Origin: Methylotenera sp.
Lineage (GTDB): Bacteria > Pseudomonadota > Gammaproteobacteria > Burkholderiales > Methylophilaceae
Direction of reading: 5' to 3'
NCBI GenBank assembly: GCA_017880905.1
Contig: JADGRO010000012.1
Span: 35,170 to 99,169, forward strand
DNA length: 64,000 nucleotides
Position numbers and translations under genes: made by a program. A model generated the notes under the pieces. That model was not told the origin of the DNA. It was given only the letters and a program-made list of their open reading frames with translations, and ran no database searches. Positions 54,369-64,000 of this stretch are shown here, piece by piece; positions within the stretch are counted from its first letter, which is position 1; each line of letters starts with the position of its first letter.

Positions 54369-56843
54369 TCAATGTGTTACAGGCGTATTTACATCTGTAA
54401 CAACTTCTGGAACCACTGTCGCAACCTCAACTGGTTTTTCTTCCAGCGGCTGCGGCATCGTTTCCAATGCTAATTCTAGCACTTGATCTATCCATTTAAC
54501 AGGGTGAATTTGCAAATGATTTTTGATGTTTTCTGGAATTTCCACCAAATCTTTTACATTTGATTCTGGAATCAGCACCGTTTTAATGCCGCCACGATGC
54601 GCTGCCAGTAATTTCTCTTTCAAACCACCAATCGCCAGCACCTCACCACGCAAGGTAATCTCGCCTGTCATCGCTACATCTGCACGCGCAGGAATGCCTG
54701 TCAACGCTGAAACTAGTGCAGTGGTGAGGCCAATGCCCGCACTAGGTCCATCTTTTGGCGTAGCGCCTTCTGGCAGGTGAATATGGATGTCTTTTTTCTC
54801 GTAGAAGTCTTCAGCAATGCCCAAACGTTTAGCGCGGCTGCGCACCACGCTGATGGCGGCCTCAAGCGATTCCTGCATGACATCGCCAAGTTTACCAGTT
54901 TTAATGGTTTTGCCTTTACCAGGAAGCACGATGGCCTCAATAGTCAACAATTCACCGCCAACAGAGGTCCACGCCAGGCCTGTTACTTGACCTACCTGAT
55001 TTTCTTTCGCTGCCATGCCATAATCATAGCGATACACGCCTAAGTATTTATCTAAGTTTTTAGGGGTCACACTGATTTTTTTAGCGGCCCTCACCACATC
55101 AGAGTCAGTTGCTTGACGTACTTTTTTAGCGCTGGTTTTGTTGAGCAATAATTCTTTTACTACTTTACGGCAAATCTTTGCGATTTCTTGCTCTAAACGA
55201 CGAACCCCCGCCTCACGCGTGTAAAAACGTACAATGTCACGAATCACTGATTCAGAAATATTGATCTCTGTTGCTCTGAGTCCATGCGTTTTAAGCTGTT
55301 TAGGTAACAAATACTTCATGGCAATATTGATTTTTTCATCTTCTGTATATCCTGCCAGGCGGATAATCTCCATCCTATCTAAAAGCGGCGCAGGAATATT
55401 CATGGTGTTTGCGGTTGCCACAAACATCACGTCCGATAAATCGTATTCAACCTCAATATAGTGGTCTGCAAAGGTATGATTTTGTTCAGGATCAAGCACT
55501 TCCAACAATGCAGAAGATGGATCGCCACGCATGTCCTGACCCATTTTATCGACCTCATCAAGTAAAAATAATGGGTTTTTTACGCCAACTTTGCTCATGC
55601 TTTGCAGCACTTTTCCAGGCATTGAGCCAATATAGGTACGTCTATGGCCACGAATTTCAGCTTCATCGCGCACGCCGCCCAAAGCCATGCGCACAAACTT
55701 GCGATTGACCGCTTTGGCAATACTTTGCCCAAGTGAGGTTTTACCCACGCCAGGTGGTCCTACCAAGCACAATATAGGCGCCTTTAGCTTGCCTACACGT
55801 TGCTGCACTGCCAAATACTCAACGATGCGCTCTTTCACTTTTTCTAATCCGTAGTGATCTGCATCTAGAATCGCTTCTGCCGCTTTCAAATCTTTACAGA
55901 TTTTGGTTCTCTTTTTCCAAGGCAAGCCAACCAAAGTGTCAATATAATTGCGTACCACAGAGGCTTCGGCCGACATCGGCGACATCATTTTAAGTTTTTT
56001 AAGCTCTGCGTTAACTTTGGCGAGCGCTTCTTTTGACATCCCAGATTCTTTAATGCGCTTTTCAAGCTCATCCAACTCGACGCCTTCGTCTTGCTCGCCG
56101 AGTTCTTTTTGAATCGCTTTCACTTGTTCATTGAGATAATATTCGCGCTGACTTTTTTCCATTTGCCGTTTTACGCGCCCGCGGATACGTTTTTCCACCT
56201 GCAGAATATCAATTTCTGATTCCATCAAATGTAACAAATGCTCTAAACGCTCTGTTACGCTTAACATCTCAAGGATTTTTTGTTTTTCCTCCAGCTTCAA
56301 TGTTAAGTGCGCAGAAATAGTGTCCGCCAAGCGTCCTGCGTCATTTATAGTCGCGAGCGAAGTTAAAATTTCCGGTGGGATTTTTTTGTTCAGTTTGACG
56401 TATTGATCAAACTGAGTAAAAACCGTGCGCATGAGCGCCTCAGTTTCACTGTCATTTTCATCGGGATGCACAATTTTTTCGGCTTTAGCCAAAAAGCACT
56501 CTTCGGTCTCTACAAACTCAGAAACCCGCACACGATAAAGGCCTTCTACCAACACTTTTACCGTGCCATCTGGCAGTTTTAGCATTTGCAAAACAGTCGC
56601 CAAAGTGCCGATTTCGTACAAATCATCGCCATCGGGTTCGTCTTTATTGGCGGATTTTTGCGCAACCAGCAAGATTTGTTTGTTACCATCAGAGGCGATT
56701 TCAAGCGCTTTAACCGATTTGGTACGTCCTACAAATAACGGGATAACCAAATGCGGATACACCACCACATCGCGCAAAGGCAGCAACGGCATCATGCCAT
56801 GCTGGGGTTGAGATAAGTTGTCTGGCAAAGTCTGTTCAGTCAT
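54369..56843 (-). CDS. lon: ATP-dependent protease Lon
   Basis: Cytoplasmic AAA+ serine protease removing misfolded and regulatory proteins. The 824 residues comprise an N-terminal substrate domain (about 17-210), a coiled linker, the AAA+ module with Walker [10 protein letters not shown] (about 359-367) and Walker [15 protein letters not shown], and the protease domain with catalytic Ser701 in [11 protein letters not shown] and the Lys in the [14 protein letters not shown] region. A sigma32-like promoter lies upstream. Confidence 0.97.
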   Translation of the reverse strand: MTEQTLPDNLSQPQHGMMPLLPLRDVVVYPHLVIPLFVGRTKSVKALEIASDGNKQILLVAQKSANKDEPDGDDLYEIGTLATVLQMLKLPDGTVKVLVEGLYRVRVSEFVETEECFLAKAEKIVHPDENDSETEALMRTVFTQFDQYVKLNKKIPPEILTSLATINDAGRLADTISAHLTLKLEEKQKILEMLSVTERLEHLLHLMESEIDILQVEKRIRGRVKRQMEKSQREYYLNEQVKAIQKELGEQDEGVELDELEKRIKESGMSKEALAKVNAELKKLKMMSPMSAEASVVRNYIDTLVGLPWKKRTKICKDLKAAEAILDADHYGLEKVKERIVEYLAVQQRVGKLKAPILCLVGPPGVGKTSLGQSIAKAVNRKFVRMALGGVRDEAEIRGHRRTYIGSMPGKVLQSMSKVGVKNPLFLLDEVDKMGQDMRGDPSSALLEVLDPEQNHTFADHYIEVEYDLSDVMFVATANTMNIPAPLLDRMEIIRLAGYTEDEKINIAMKYLLPKQLKTHGLRATEINISESVIRDIVRFYTREAGVRRLEQEIAKICRKVVKELLLNKTSAKKVRQATDSDVVRAAKKISVTPKNLDKYLGVYRYDYGMAAKENQVGQVTGLAWTSVGGELLTIEAIVLPGKGKTIKTGKLGDVMQESLEAAISVVRSRAKRLGIAEDFYEKKDIHIHLPEGATPKDGPSAGIGLTTALVSALTGIPARADVAMTGEITLRGEVLAIGGLKEKLLAAHRGGIKTVLIPESNVKDLVEIPENIKNHLQIHPVKWIDQVLELALETMPQPLEEKPVEVATVVPEVVTDVNTPVTH

Positions 56844-56890
56844 AAAATACTTTCAAGTTCACACGGTAAATATACTACCAATGTCTTTAA

Positions 56891-56917
56891 GTTGGGAACA
56901 TTCTTCGGTACTTCAAG
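56891..56917 (-). promoter_or_regulatory. Sigma32-like heat-shock promoter of lon
   Basis: On the minus strand CTTGAA (56912-56917) and CCCAAC (56891-56896) are 15 bases apart, resembling the heat-shock consensus CTTGAA-N13-15-CCCCAT. The predicted start would be about 40 bases before the lon ATG. Confidence 0.4.
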
Positions 56918-56960
56918 TGCTAAATAGGAATAAATGATATGTAGTTGTTGCTTTATAAGC

Positions 56961-56988
56961 ACTATAAACCACAAATTATTAATTGCAA
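56961..56988 (-). promoter_or_regulatory. Sigma70-like promoter upstream of lon
   Basis: On the minus strand TTGCAA (56983-56988) and TATAGT (56961-56966) are 16 bases apart, in the 192-bp spacer between clpX and lon. Confidence 0.35.
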
Positions 56989-57035
56989 TAGCCCCACTGG
57001 GGTCACCTGAAAGAGGCGCTAACTTGCTGGCTGAA

Positions 57036-58319
57036 TCAGCTGGCTGATTCAGCCACTTTGGGCACATCTTGGTAAATCATAATCGGCTGCGAATCGCCTT
57101 TGATGGTTCCTTCATCAATCACCACTTTGCTCAAGTTTTCAATGGAAGGTAAATCGTACATGATCTCAAGCAACGAATGCTCCATAATCGAGCGCAGGCC
57201 TCGCGCGCCTGTTTTGCGCTCAAGCGCTTTTTTTGCAATTAATTGCAGGGCGGATTCTCTAAACTCAAGATCCACGCCTTCCATTTTAAATAATTTAATG
57301 TATTGCTTGGTAAGTGCATTTTTTGGCTCAGTTAAAATCGTCATCAGCGCTTCTTCGTCAAGTGATTCCAAGGTTGCCACCACTGGCAAACGTCCAATAA
57401 ATTCAGGGATTAAGCCAAATTTAATTAAGTCTTCAGGCTCTACCTCACGCAATACGGCACCAATTTCACGCATATCGTCTTTGCTTTTCACTTCCGCACC
57501 AAAGCCAATACCGCCCTTTTCAGAACGTCTACGGATGACTTTATCAAGACCATCAAACGCGCCGCCACAAATAAATAGAATATTGGTGGTATCAAGTTGT
57601 ACAAACTCTTGGTTTGGGTGCTTACGCCCGCCCTGTGGCGGCACCGAGGCAATCGTGCCCTCAATCAGTTTCAACAAAGCTTGTTGCACACCCTCACCCG
57701 ACACGTCACGCGTGATGGAAGGATTGTCGGATTTACGTGAAATTTTATCCACCTCGTCGATATACACAATGCCGCGTTGTGCTTTTTCAATGTCGTAATC
57801 ACATTTTTGCAGCAATTTTTGCATGATATTTTCGACGTCTTCGCCCACATAACCCGCTTCGGTCAATGTAGTAGCATCCGCCATCACAAATGGCACGTCC
57901 AGAAGCCGCGCCAGTGTTTGTGCTAGTAAGGTTTTCCCGGAGCCAGTAGGGCCAATCAGCAAAATATTGCTTTTTTGAATTTCTACGTCATCTTTAGTGG
58001 TGTTTTGCGAAATATGGTTGTGGCCAAGGCGCTTATAGTGGTTATACACCGCGACGGATAGATTCTTCTTGGCTTGTATCTGGCCAATCACGTACTGATC
58101 TAAAATGGCACAGATTTCTTGCGGAGTAGGCAGTGACTTATCGGTAGACTTGATGTCGCTGAGATTTTGTACTTCTTCTTTGATGATGTCGTTGCATAAA
58201 TCCACGCATTCATCGCAGATAAATACCGACGGACCCGCGATTAATTTTTTGACTTCATGCTGACTTTTGCCGCAAAAAGAGCAATATAGTAACTTTTCAC
58301 CTTCGGCTTTAGTGGCCAT
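57036..58319 (-). CDS. clpX: ATP-dependent Clp protease ATP-binding subunit ClpX
   Basis: AAA+ unfoldase that feeds tagged proteins to ClpP. The 427-residue protein has the N-terminal C4 zinc domain ([10 protein letters not shown], then [10 protein letters not shown]), Walker [13 protein letters not shown], Walker [13 protein letters not shown], the RKH pore loop in GGRKHPNQE and the ClpP-binding IGFGAEV loop. It lies 32 bases after clpP on the same strand. Confidence 0.98.
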   Translation of the reverse strand: MATKAEGEKLLYCSFCGKSQHEVKKLIAGPSVFICDECVDLCNDIIKEEVQNLSDIKSTDKSLPTPQEICAILDQYVIGQIQAKKNLSVAVYNHYKRLGHNHISQNTTKDDVEIQKSNILLIGPTGSGKTLLAQTLARLLDVPFVMADATTLTEAGYVGEDVENIMQKLLQKCDYDIEKAQRGIVYIDEVDKISRKSDNPSITRDVSGEGVQQALLKLIEGTIASVPPQGGRKHPNQEFVQLDTTNILFICGGAFDGLDKVIRRRSEKGGIGFGAEVKSKDDMREIGAVLREVEPEDLIKFGLIPEFIGRLPVVATLESLDEEALMTILTEPKNALTKQYIKLFKMEGVDLEFRESALQLIAKKALERKTGARGLRSIMEHSLLEIMYDLPSIENLSKVVIDEGTIKGDSQPIMIYQDVPKVAESAS

Positions 58320-58351
58320 GTAACATCCTCAACACTACAAACTGCTTTATA

Positions 58352-58984
58352 TTAAGCCGCATCACTACGATTTGCAATCACCTTGTCAAGCATGCCGTAT
58401 TTAACTGATTCATCAGCGCTCATAAAATTGTCACGTTCGGTGTCACGATCAATCTCTGCGGCCGTTTTGCCGGTGTGGTGTGCTAACAACGTATTTAATT
58501 TGGCACGTAAATATAAAATCTCTTTGGCGTGAATTTCAATGTCTGAAGATTGGCCTTGAAAGCCGCCAGAAGGCTGATGAATCATGACGCGAGAGTTAGG
58601 CAAACTAAAACGTTTCTCTTTTGCGCCAGCAGCCAACAAAAACGCACCCATGCTAGCCGCTTGGCCGATGCACAAGGTGCTGACATCAGGCTTCACAAAC
58701 TGCATGGTGTCGTAAATCGACATGCCCGCAGTCACAGAGCCACCTGGAGAATTAATATATAACGAAATGTCTTTATCTGGATTTTCGGCTTCCAAAAACA
58801 ATAATTGCGCCACAACCAAATTCGCCGTCATGTCATTCACAGGGCCAACCAAAAACACTACGCGCTCTTTTAATAGCCTCGAATAAATATCATACGAGCG
58901 CTCACCGCGACCACTTTGCTCGATGACCATCGGAATGTAACCCAAGCCCTGTGGTGTTTCCATATTTTCTAAAATATCGCTCAT
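58352..58984 (-). CDS. clpP: ATP-dependent Clp protease proteolytic subunit
   Basis: Tetradecameric serine protease of 210 residues. The catalytic triad is Ser111 (GQAASMGAF), His136 (VMIHQPSGG) and Asp185 (ERDNFMSA), the same numbering as the E. coli precursor. A short propeptide precedes the mature chain. It lies 63 bases downstream of tig. Confidence 0.98.
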   Translation of the reverse strand: MSDILENMETPQGLGYIPMVIEQSGRGERSYDIYSRLLKERVVFLVGPVNDMTANLVVAQLLFLEAENPDKDISLYINSPGGSVTAGMSIYDTMQFVKPDVSTLCIGQAASMGAFLLAAGAKEKRFSLPNSRVMIHQPSGGFQGQSSDIEIHAKEILYLRAKLNTLLAHHTGKTAAEIDRDTERDNFMSADESVKYGMLDKVIANRSDAA

Positions 58985-59047
58985 CGCTTACGCCTTTTTT
59001 ACTAGTTTTGTATATCTTTGTATATAACGACAACTACTGACCGGTCA

Positions 59048-60352
59048 TTAGTTTCCGGCCATCAATTCATCAAATTTGATTTTTTTTGCTGTTACTTTGG
59101 CTTTTTCAAGTACCCAATATACTACATTTTCTTCGGTCGCTAATGCAGTCGGCTCATCCAAACGTTTTATATCTGCATAATACCACTCCACCAATTCTTG
59201 CGGCTTCTCATAGCTATTCGCAAAAGTATCCACCACCGCACGCACTTGATCGGCATTGGCTTGCAGCTTGTTTGTATTGACAATTTCGTTCAAAATCAAG
59301 CGCAATGTAGTGCTGCGTTTTGCCTGTTCTTCAAACATGCTAGGCTCTAATTGAATATCTTTTGGATTCATACCACGTTGTTGCAAGTTTTGTGCGGTCA
59401 TTTGCATCATGCGGTTAGTTTCAACGCCAATTAACGCTTTTGGTACATCTAATTTAGATTCAACAATTAGTGCCTGAAATACGCCCTCTTTCACACGCGC
59501 TTTGATGCGTTTTTCCGCCTCTTGTTCCAAGCTTAATTTCACTTCAGCGCGCATTTTTTTTACGTCGCCATCATCAACACCTAAACTTTTTGCAAATTCC
59601 GCATCAATTTTAGGCAAAATGGGCTGTGAAACGCTATTGAAAGTCACTTCATAACTTACTTTTTTGCCTGCAAGTTGCGCCGGATTATGGTCTTTAGGAT
59701 ATTTAATGTCGAATTTCTTAGTTTCACCCACTTTGCCACCAATCAACGCATCGTCAAACAATGCAATGCGTCCAGCTTCGCCTAGCACCAAATCCATGCC
59801 TTTACCGGCGGTATCTTCTACTTGCTGACCGTCAATACTAGCTTTCAGGCTAATGTTGACGCGGTCGTCTTTTTTGGCCGCGCGCTTAACTGGCTCGTAA
59901 CTTATTCTTTGTTTTACCAGTACATCTAGTGTTCTTTCAACATCTGCATCGCCTATTTCCAAACTGGGCTTTTCGATTTTCAATTTGCTTAAATCGCCCA
60001 ATTTTACTTCCGGGAACACTTCAAACGTCGCTGTATATTCAAAGTCGGTCGCGGCATCTTTAAAAGGTTTGTGCTCAATATTAGGAAAGCCCGCCACGCG
60101 TAATTTATTTTCTTGCACCGCATCGCCAAAGCTGGTTTCGACCGCTTTAGAATACACTTCATCGCGTATTTGATCCCCATAATGCTGGTTCACCAAGCCA
60201 ATAGGCGCTTTGCCCGGGCGAAAGCCGGCAAATTTTGCGGTACGTGAAATTTGGCTAAGACGTTGTTTAATTTGACCCTCTAATGGTGCCAATGGCACTT
60301 TAATGGTCATGCGACGTTCTAAACTACTGATTGTTTCAACCGATGCTGCCAT
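59048..60352 (-). CDS. tig: Trigger factor
   Basis: Ribosome-associated chaperone and prolyl isomerase of 434 residues. The ribosome-docking signature GFRPGKAP is at residues 43-50. The FKBP-type domain covers about 160-245 (VNISLKASIDGQ) and the helical C-domain forms the chaperone cradle. It heads the tig-clpP-clpX-lon-hupB series. Confidence 0.97.
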   Translation of the reverse strand: MAASVETISSLERRMTIKVPLAPLEGQIKQRLSQISRTAKFAGFRPGKAPIGLVNQHYGDQIRDEVYSKAVETSFGDAVQENKLRVAGFPNIEHKPFKDAATDFEYTATFEVFPEVKLGDLSKLKIEKPSLEIGDADVERTLDVLVKQRISYEPVKRAAKKDDRVNISLKASIDGQQVEDTAGKGMDLVLGEAGRIALFDDALIGGKVGETKKFDIKYPKDHNPAQLAGKKVSYEVTFNSVSQPILPKIDAEFAKSLGVDDGDVKKMRAEVKLSLEQEAEKRIKARVKEGVFQALIVESKLDVPKALIGVETNRMMQMTAQNLQQRGMNPKDIQLEPSMFEEQAKRSTTLRLILNEIVNTNKLQANADQVRAVVDTFANSYEKPQELVEWYYADIKRLDEPTALATEENVVYWVLEKAKVTAKKIKFDELMAGN

Positions 60353-60408
60353 GTTGCATTTCCTGTAAAAATTGTTCCTAAATGTATTAGAAAACGGTTA
60401 ATGGTTGG

Positions 60409-60493
60409 TGGTGCGAAAGGAGAGACTCGAACTCTCACGCCTTGCGGCGCTGGAACCTAAATCCAGTGCGTCTACCAATTCCGCCACTCTCGC
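60409..60493 (-). tRNA. tRNA-Leu (TAG)
   Basis: 85 bases including CCA, with the long variable arm of class II tRNAs. The acceptor GCGAGAG pairs with CTTTCGC (one G-T), the anticodon stem CTGGA/TCCAG encloses TTTAGGT with anticodon TAG, and the T arm has GAGTTCGAGTCTC. It lies just upstream of tig. Confidence 0.97.
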
Positions 60494-60594
60494 ATTTAAT
60501 CTGAGCTTTATGCGCAAATCACTAAAACGCGTATTGTATCTCAACTTTGCCTAATTTGATAAGCAAAAGCCGCAACACAAAGACAAAAACTGTA

Positions 60595-60609
60595 CTTGTC
60601 ATTGACAAG
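60595..60609. promoter_or_regulatory. CTTGTCA-T-TGACAAG palindrome overlapping a -35-like TTGACA
   Basis: Seven-base arms form a perfect palindrome around one central T, about 55 bases before the first gene of the efflux operon, and include TTGACA on the plus strand. It could be an operator for that operon; no clear -10 at ideal distance was found. Confidence 0.3.
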
Positions 60610-60663
60610 CAAGCCTTACCAATAGCAAGATACAGCCTAGCACTCAATTTTAAAGATAATTTT

Positions 60664-60912
60664 ATGCAAAACACTACCCATTCTAATGAAAACAGCATGC
60701 TACGCGCTGAGTTCGAGCTATTAATGAAAGAACGCGAAACTTTACTAATCATCGCTGGCGCAGCGGCCGGCCTGATTGCCGAGCTTAATAGTCATGATTT
60801 ACCTATTCGCACAGTAGAAGCCGCTGATTTATTAGCAACCAATATTAATAAACTCTCAGAAGAAACCTTACAAGACGCGCTTAGCTCGGTACACGCCAGC
60901 ATCGAAAACTAG
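60664..60912 (+). CDS. Small helical protein of unknown function at the head of the efflux operon
   Basis: Unrecognised 82-residue protein from the ATG at 60664. It consists of two or three predicted helices (RAEFELLMKERETLLIIAGA; TVEAADLLATNINKLSEETL) with no Cys, signal peptide or zinc motif. The frame is open upstream to a TTG at 60547, but that extension covers promoter-like sequence. It ends 27 bases before the TolC-like gene and is probably cotranscribed. Confidence 0.55.
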   Translation: MQNTTHSNENSMLRAEFELLMKERETLLIIAGAAAGLIAELNSHDLPIRTVEAADLLATNINKLSEETLQDALSSVHASIEN

Positions 60913-60926
60913 CGCTTAAAGCGCTA
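60910..60926 (+). other. Hairpin overlapping the stop of the small helical protein gene
   Basis: TAGCGCTT and AAGCGCTA are perfect 8-bp arms around a single A, beginning with the TAG stop codon. No T-run follows. It lies 13 bases before the start of the next gene. Confidence 0.5.
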
Positions 60927-60939
60927 TGCAGCTTAAATC

Positions 60940-62373
60940 GTGAATTACTTGCATCAATCAAAAGTTTTGGTCACTATTCTGTGCTTATTCGCCGCTAGCT
61001 GCGCGCACGAACAATATCAAGCCAAGCCGCTTGAGCCCGCTAAAGTCACCACCAAAATACTCAATAAAGATGTTGCAAATGCTGATTTTAAGGCCTATTT
61101 AATTAAGCAAGGCTATGTTGATAACGAGTTACCATTTGCCGAATGGGACTTAAACGAGTTGACACTTTGTGCGCTGTATTTTCACCCTAAATTGGATGTC
61201 GCAAAGGCGCAGCTTGCACTGACCAATGCCGCCGTGGATAGCGCCAATCAACAACAAATCCCCAGCTTAAATGGCCGTGCCGCACACAGCAACCTTGCCA
61301 ATGGCGATAAAAGACCTTGGGCATTTGGTTTAGATGTAGAAATACCCATCGAAACGAGCAATAAACGTCAAATTAAGGTGGAAGAAGCGCAACATCTGGC
61401 CGAAGCCGTGCGCATTGATGTCGCAGAAACAGCGTGGCAATTACGCAGCCAAATTGCTAAAGATTTACTACGCTATCACGAAAACATTGCACTACAAAAA
61501 CAATTAAGTAACGAACTTAATAAGCAAGATGCGCTGGTAAAAATTTTAGAAAAGCGCGTGCAATTAGGCATGCTTTCTAATACCGAGCTAGGCGCGGCCA
61601 AACTGACGCAACAAAAAACACTGTTTTCACTGAATATTGAGCAAGTAAAAACAACTGAAATCCGCGCCGCTCTGGCTTCTGACGTGGGCTTAACAAGCGA
61701 AAAGTTTAATCAAATAAACTTAAAACCGCTCGATTTAGAAGCCACTTTAGCAACGCAAGCCGGCTTACTCGATACACCTACTACAAAAAAGTTGCAAGAA
61801 AAAGCTTTGCTAAACCGCTTGGATATTCGTCGCAGCCTAGAAAAATACGCTGCGGCTGAAGCAAAAATCAAGCTGGAAGTCGCCAAGCAGACGCCTGATA
61901 TTTCGCTCAGTCCGGGTTTTGCGTTCGAATTTGGCGACAGTATTTGGTCGCTAGGGTTTTCTAGTTTGTTAAATTTACTCAATAAAAATCAAACACTTAT
62001 TGCCGAGGCCAAACAATTACGCGAAGTTGAAGGTGCGCAATTCGAAGCCTTGCAAGCTAAAATTGTTGGTGATTTAAGTCAAAGCGTGGCGGCTTATCAG
62101 GCCAACTTGCAAAATATTAGACAATTGCAACTTCAGCAAGCCGCACAATCGCAATATAGCCAAAGACTACAGCGCCAATTTGAGGCGGGATTAATCGATC
62201 ATTTAGAATTGACACAAAATGATCTCAATACAAACTTGTTAGAGCGACAATTAATGGACGCCCAATTTAACAGCTTAAACGCTGCTTTGGCGCTTGAAGA
62301 TACAATGCAAACCCCACTGAACTCAAATCAAAATAAGCTTGAGTTTGATAGTAAAATACTACAAATTCAATAG
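60940..62373 (+). CDS. TolC-family outer-membrane efflux lipoprotein
   Basis: Outer-membrane channel component of a tripartite efflux pump, 477 residues from a GTG start. The lipoprotein signal ends at Cys21 (LFAASCAH). Two TolC-type repeats with long helices follow (VDVAETAWQLRSQIAKDLLR; ALEAKIVGDLSQSVAAYQ-like segments), with many Ala, Gln and Leu. It is followed by the adaptor and the RND pump, the usual order of CzcCBA-like systems, so heavy-metal or cation export is likely (inference). Confidence 0.85.
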   Translation: MNYLHQSKVLVTILCLFAASCAHEQYQAKPLEPAKVTTKILNKDVANADFKAYLIKQGYVDNELPFAEWDLNELTLCALYFHPKLDVAKAQLALTNAAVDSANQQQIPSLNGRAAHSNLANGDKRPWAFGLDVEIPIETSNKRQIKVEEAQHLAEAVRIDVAETAWQLRSQIAKDLLRYHENIALQKQLSNELNKQDALVKILEKRVQLGMLSNTELGAAKLTQQKTLFSLNIEQVKTTEIRAALASDVGLTSEKFNQINLKPLDLEATLATQAGLLDTPTTKKLQEKALLNRLDIRRSLEKYAAAEAKIKLEVAKQTPDISLSPGFAFEFGDSIWSLGFSSLLNLLNKNQTLIAEAKQLREVEGAQFEALQAKIVGDLSQSVAAYQANLQNIRQLQLQQAAQSQYSQRLQRQFEAGLIDHLELTQNDLNTNLLERQLMDAQFNSLNAALALEDTMQTPLNSNQNKLEFDSKILQIQ

Positions 62374-62382
62374 GTTAACCGG

Positions 62383-63471
62383 ATGAATAAAAAACTTGGT
62401 CTTATTATTGCAGTGCAAGCAATACTCATAGTCGCCCTATTTTGGGTGCTGATTTTTTATGGCAAAGATGAGTACGAGGCTTACCGAAATAGCCATGAAG
62501 AGGATATCAGCAGCCCCAATCATGTGAGTGCAAAAAATGGCATCAGCATGGTAAGCTTGCCGCTTGCAACACAACAAAATAGCGGCATTACGACAGCCAA
62601 GCTGCTTGCTAGCACGTTTCAGGGCAAAATAAAAAGCATTGGCAATGTAATTGCGATTGATAGTTTGATAGAAGCTAAAGCCAAGTATTTGAACACAAAA
62701 TCTGAAATCGGCCTAGTACATGCCACTAGAGGCAATAATCAACAACAATATCAAAGACTTAAGACACTAAATGCAGATGATAAAAACGTCTCTGACCATG
62801 CTGTACAAGATGCCTTAGTTGCGGTAAATGCCGACAATGCCAAAATTACCGCGAGTGAATTGCAACTTAAAAATCTGCAAGCAAGTTTACGACTGCAATG
62901 GGGTGAGGAATTAGCCAAGTTAGCTACAAGCGACCAATTAGCCCCACATTTGGTAAACCTATTAGACCGAAAAAATGTATTGATATTGGTGAGTTTGCCA
63001 GCAGATGCCGCCACACCTAAACATGGTTCTACGATCAACATTAGTCCGACCAATGAAACCAGCACGCCTATTAAAGCTGTTTACGTTTCGCCTGCCGCGC
63101 AAAGCGACGCTAGCGGTTATGGCAGCTATGGTAAAACGTTTTATTACAGCGCACCGGCAGAATCACTAAGGATAGGCATGCGCGTCTATGTAGAAGCAGA
63201 CTCCAGTGGTAACAAAGGTAGCAGCGGTGTGGTGATTCCAAACCAAGCATTGGTTTGGTATGGCGGAAAACCTTGGGCCTATTTCAAACAAGGCAAAAAC
63301 AAGCAAGGCGACGACCAATTTGCGCGCAAACCCATCAGCACAGATAACGAAGTTGAAGGTGGTTGGTTTAATCAGGGCATAGATACAAATAGCGAGATTG
63401 TGGTGAGCGGTGCGCAGTTGTTACTGTCTGAAGAATTTAAGTATCAGATTAAGAATGAAAATGAGGATTGA
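62383..63471 (+). CDS. RND efflux periplasmic adaptor, atypical
   Basis: Membrane-fusion protein of 362 residues linking pump and outer-membrane channel. One N-terminal membrane anchor is at about residues 5-25 (LIIAVQAILIVALFWVLIF). A helical hairpin region lies at about 100-165, and C-terminal barrel-like strands (VVIPNQALVWYGGKPWAYF; IVVSGAQLLLSEEFKY) are typical of adaptors. The first half of the lipoyl domain, normally between the early barrel strand and the hairpin, is hard to find, so the protein looks reduced. It starts 9 bases after the TolC-like gene; a 16-bp hairpin covers its stop. Confidence 0.75.
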   Translation: MNKKLGLIIAVQAILIVALFWVLIFYGKDEYEAYRNSHEEDISSPNHVSAKNGISMVSLPLATQQNSGITTAKLLASTFQGKIKSIGNVIAIDSLIEAKAKYLNTKSEIGLVHATRGNNQQQYQRLKTLNADDKNVSDHAVQDALVAVNADNAKITASELQLKNLQASLRLQWGEELAKLATSDQLAPHLVNLLDRKNVLILVSLPADAATPKHGSTINISPTNETSTPIKAVYVSPAAQSDASGYGSYGKTFYYSAPAESLRIGMRVYVEADSSGNKGSSGVVIPNQALVWYGGKPWAYFKQGKNKQGDDQFARKPISTDNEVEGGWFNQGIDTNSEIVVSGAQLLLSEEFKYQIKNENED

Positions 63472-63493
63472 AGCGATGCTTCAATCCTCATTT
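63459..63493 (+). other. Perfect 16-bp stem-loop over the adaptor stop codon
   Basis: AAATGAGGATTGAAGC and its exact complement flank a 3-base loop (GAT). The adaptor stop TGA at 63469-63471 lies in the first arm. No T-run follows, and the pump gene starts 64 bases downstream. It may pause ribosomes or polymerase, or set an mRNA processing end. Confidence 0.7.
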
Positions 63494-63557
63494 CAGTGTA
63501 GGCTCATATCGCAGAGCGATGTGATGCCGAAACTAAAACGAAGACTTTCTAAATAAT

Positions 63558-64000
63558 ATGATGTCCGCCATCGTTCGTTTCTCAATCCGCTTCTATGGCG
63601 TCATTATTGGCTTGGCGAGCCTAATCGTGCTGTACGGCATATACAGCCTTACGCGCGGTAATTTAGACGTTTTCCCCGAGTTCTCGCCCACGCAAATCAT
63701 CATTCAAACTGAAGCACCCGGCTTGTCAGCCGAGTTGGTCGAAAGCCTAGTCTCGCAGCCTATAGAAACTAGCATTGCAGGCACTGTTGGTGTAGCATCA
63801 ATGCGGTCGCACTCTATCCCCGGCTTGTCTGTGGTGACCGTCATGTTTGATGAAAGCACGGATATTTACCGTGATCAACAAGTAGTAGCTGAGCGCCTAA
63901 GTACACTTACCAATCAAATCCCCAAAGGCATCACGCCCAACATTACACCGCTCACTTCGTCCGCAAGTACAGTTTTAGGCTTTGGTGTCACCTCTAAAAA
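63558..64000 (+). CDS. RND efflux pump, CzcA/CusA-type, 3' end outside window
   Basis: Proton-driven inner-membrane transporter; the first 147 codons are visible. The N-terminal membrane segment (FYGVIIGLASLIVLYGIYSL) is followed by NLDVFPEFSPTQIIIQTEAP, the PGLSAELVESLVSQPIETS signature and QQVVAERLSTL. These match the heavy-metal efflux RND branch better than the drug branch. Two ATGs occur in tandem (63558 and 63561). The cation specificity, set by residues further downstream, is not visible. Confidence 0.9.
   Translation, partial: MMSAIVRFSIRFYGVIIGLASLIVLYGIYSLTRGNLDVFPEFSPTQIIIQTEAPGLSAELVESLVSQPIETSIAGTVGVASMRSHSIPGLSVVTVMFDESTDIYRDQQVVAERLSTLTNQIPKGITPNITPLTSSASTVLGFGVTSK

Noticed and set aside
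1..64000. CRISPR arrays, rRNA operons, insertion sequences or prophage genes
   Set aside because: No regularly spaced repeats, no rRNA sequence, and no transposase, integrase or phage structural gene were recognised.

Overview
The window reads as a chromosomal segment of a Gram-negative betaproteobacterium with moderate GC. Gene order points to the Nitrosomonadales, most like the Methylophilaceae. The evidence is the rluC-HAD-Rieske-sppA block divergent from rne, the orn/M48 protease/small cytochrome c/rsgA block, a glycogen set with a GH57 enzyme, and tig-clpP-clpX-lon-hupB-tRNA-Val-tRNA-Asp. The taxonomic placement is inference; no methylotrophy gene is present.

Layout. 1-9.4 kb: glycogen/glucan metabolism (ROK sugar kinase, malQ, GH57 and glgC leftward; glgB and pgi rightward); glgA lies separately at 17.7 kb. 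9.6-10.0 kb: an orphan P-loop protein. 10.0-16.1 kb: sppA, Rieske protein, HAD phosphatase and rluC leftward; rne rightward with a 543-bp leader. 16.2-17.7 kb: an unknown gene, a DUF190 protein and the fluoride channel crcB. 19.4-22.5 kb: orn, M48 protease, cytochrome c, rsgA. 22.6-26.0 kb: adjacent HD-GYP and EAL proteins of c-di-GMP turnover. 26.0-34.3 kb: a 6-pyruvoyl-tetrahydropterin synthase family gene, dTDP-rhamnose genes rfbBACD, dnaQ, rnhA, a methyltransferase, gloB, mltD. 34.4-40.7 kb: peptide ABC importer parts without ATPases, fabI, ppiD. 40.8-53.6 kb: an accessory envelope block. 53.6-60.5 kb: tRNA-Asp, tRNA-Val, hupB, lon, clpX, clpP, tig, tRNA-Leu. 60.6-64 kb: a tripartite RND efflux operon, cut by the window end.

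The part that departs most from ordinary chromosome is 40.86-53.61 kb. The conserved hupB-ppiD neighbourhood is split exactly at the 3' end of tRNA-Asp by about 12.8 kb holding a 2896-residue cyclic beta-1,2-glucan synthase-like protein, a PssA-type phosphatidyltransferase, a DUF3943 outer-membrane protein and several very small genes. A 20-bp perfect palindrome lies upstream of the glucan synthase gene and a near-identical copy lies just upstream of the DUF3943 gene, suggesting one regulator controls both.

Other points of note are a frameshifted zinc-ribbon membrane protein gene, an HD-GYP protein lacking the histidine of its HD pair, perfect hairpins over stop codons in the efflux operon, a stem-loop in the rne leader, and a 123-bp intergenic element with inverted-repeat ends.
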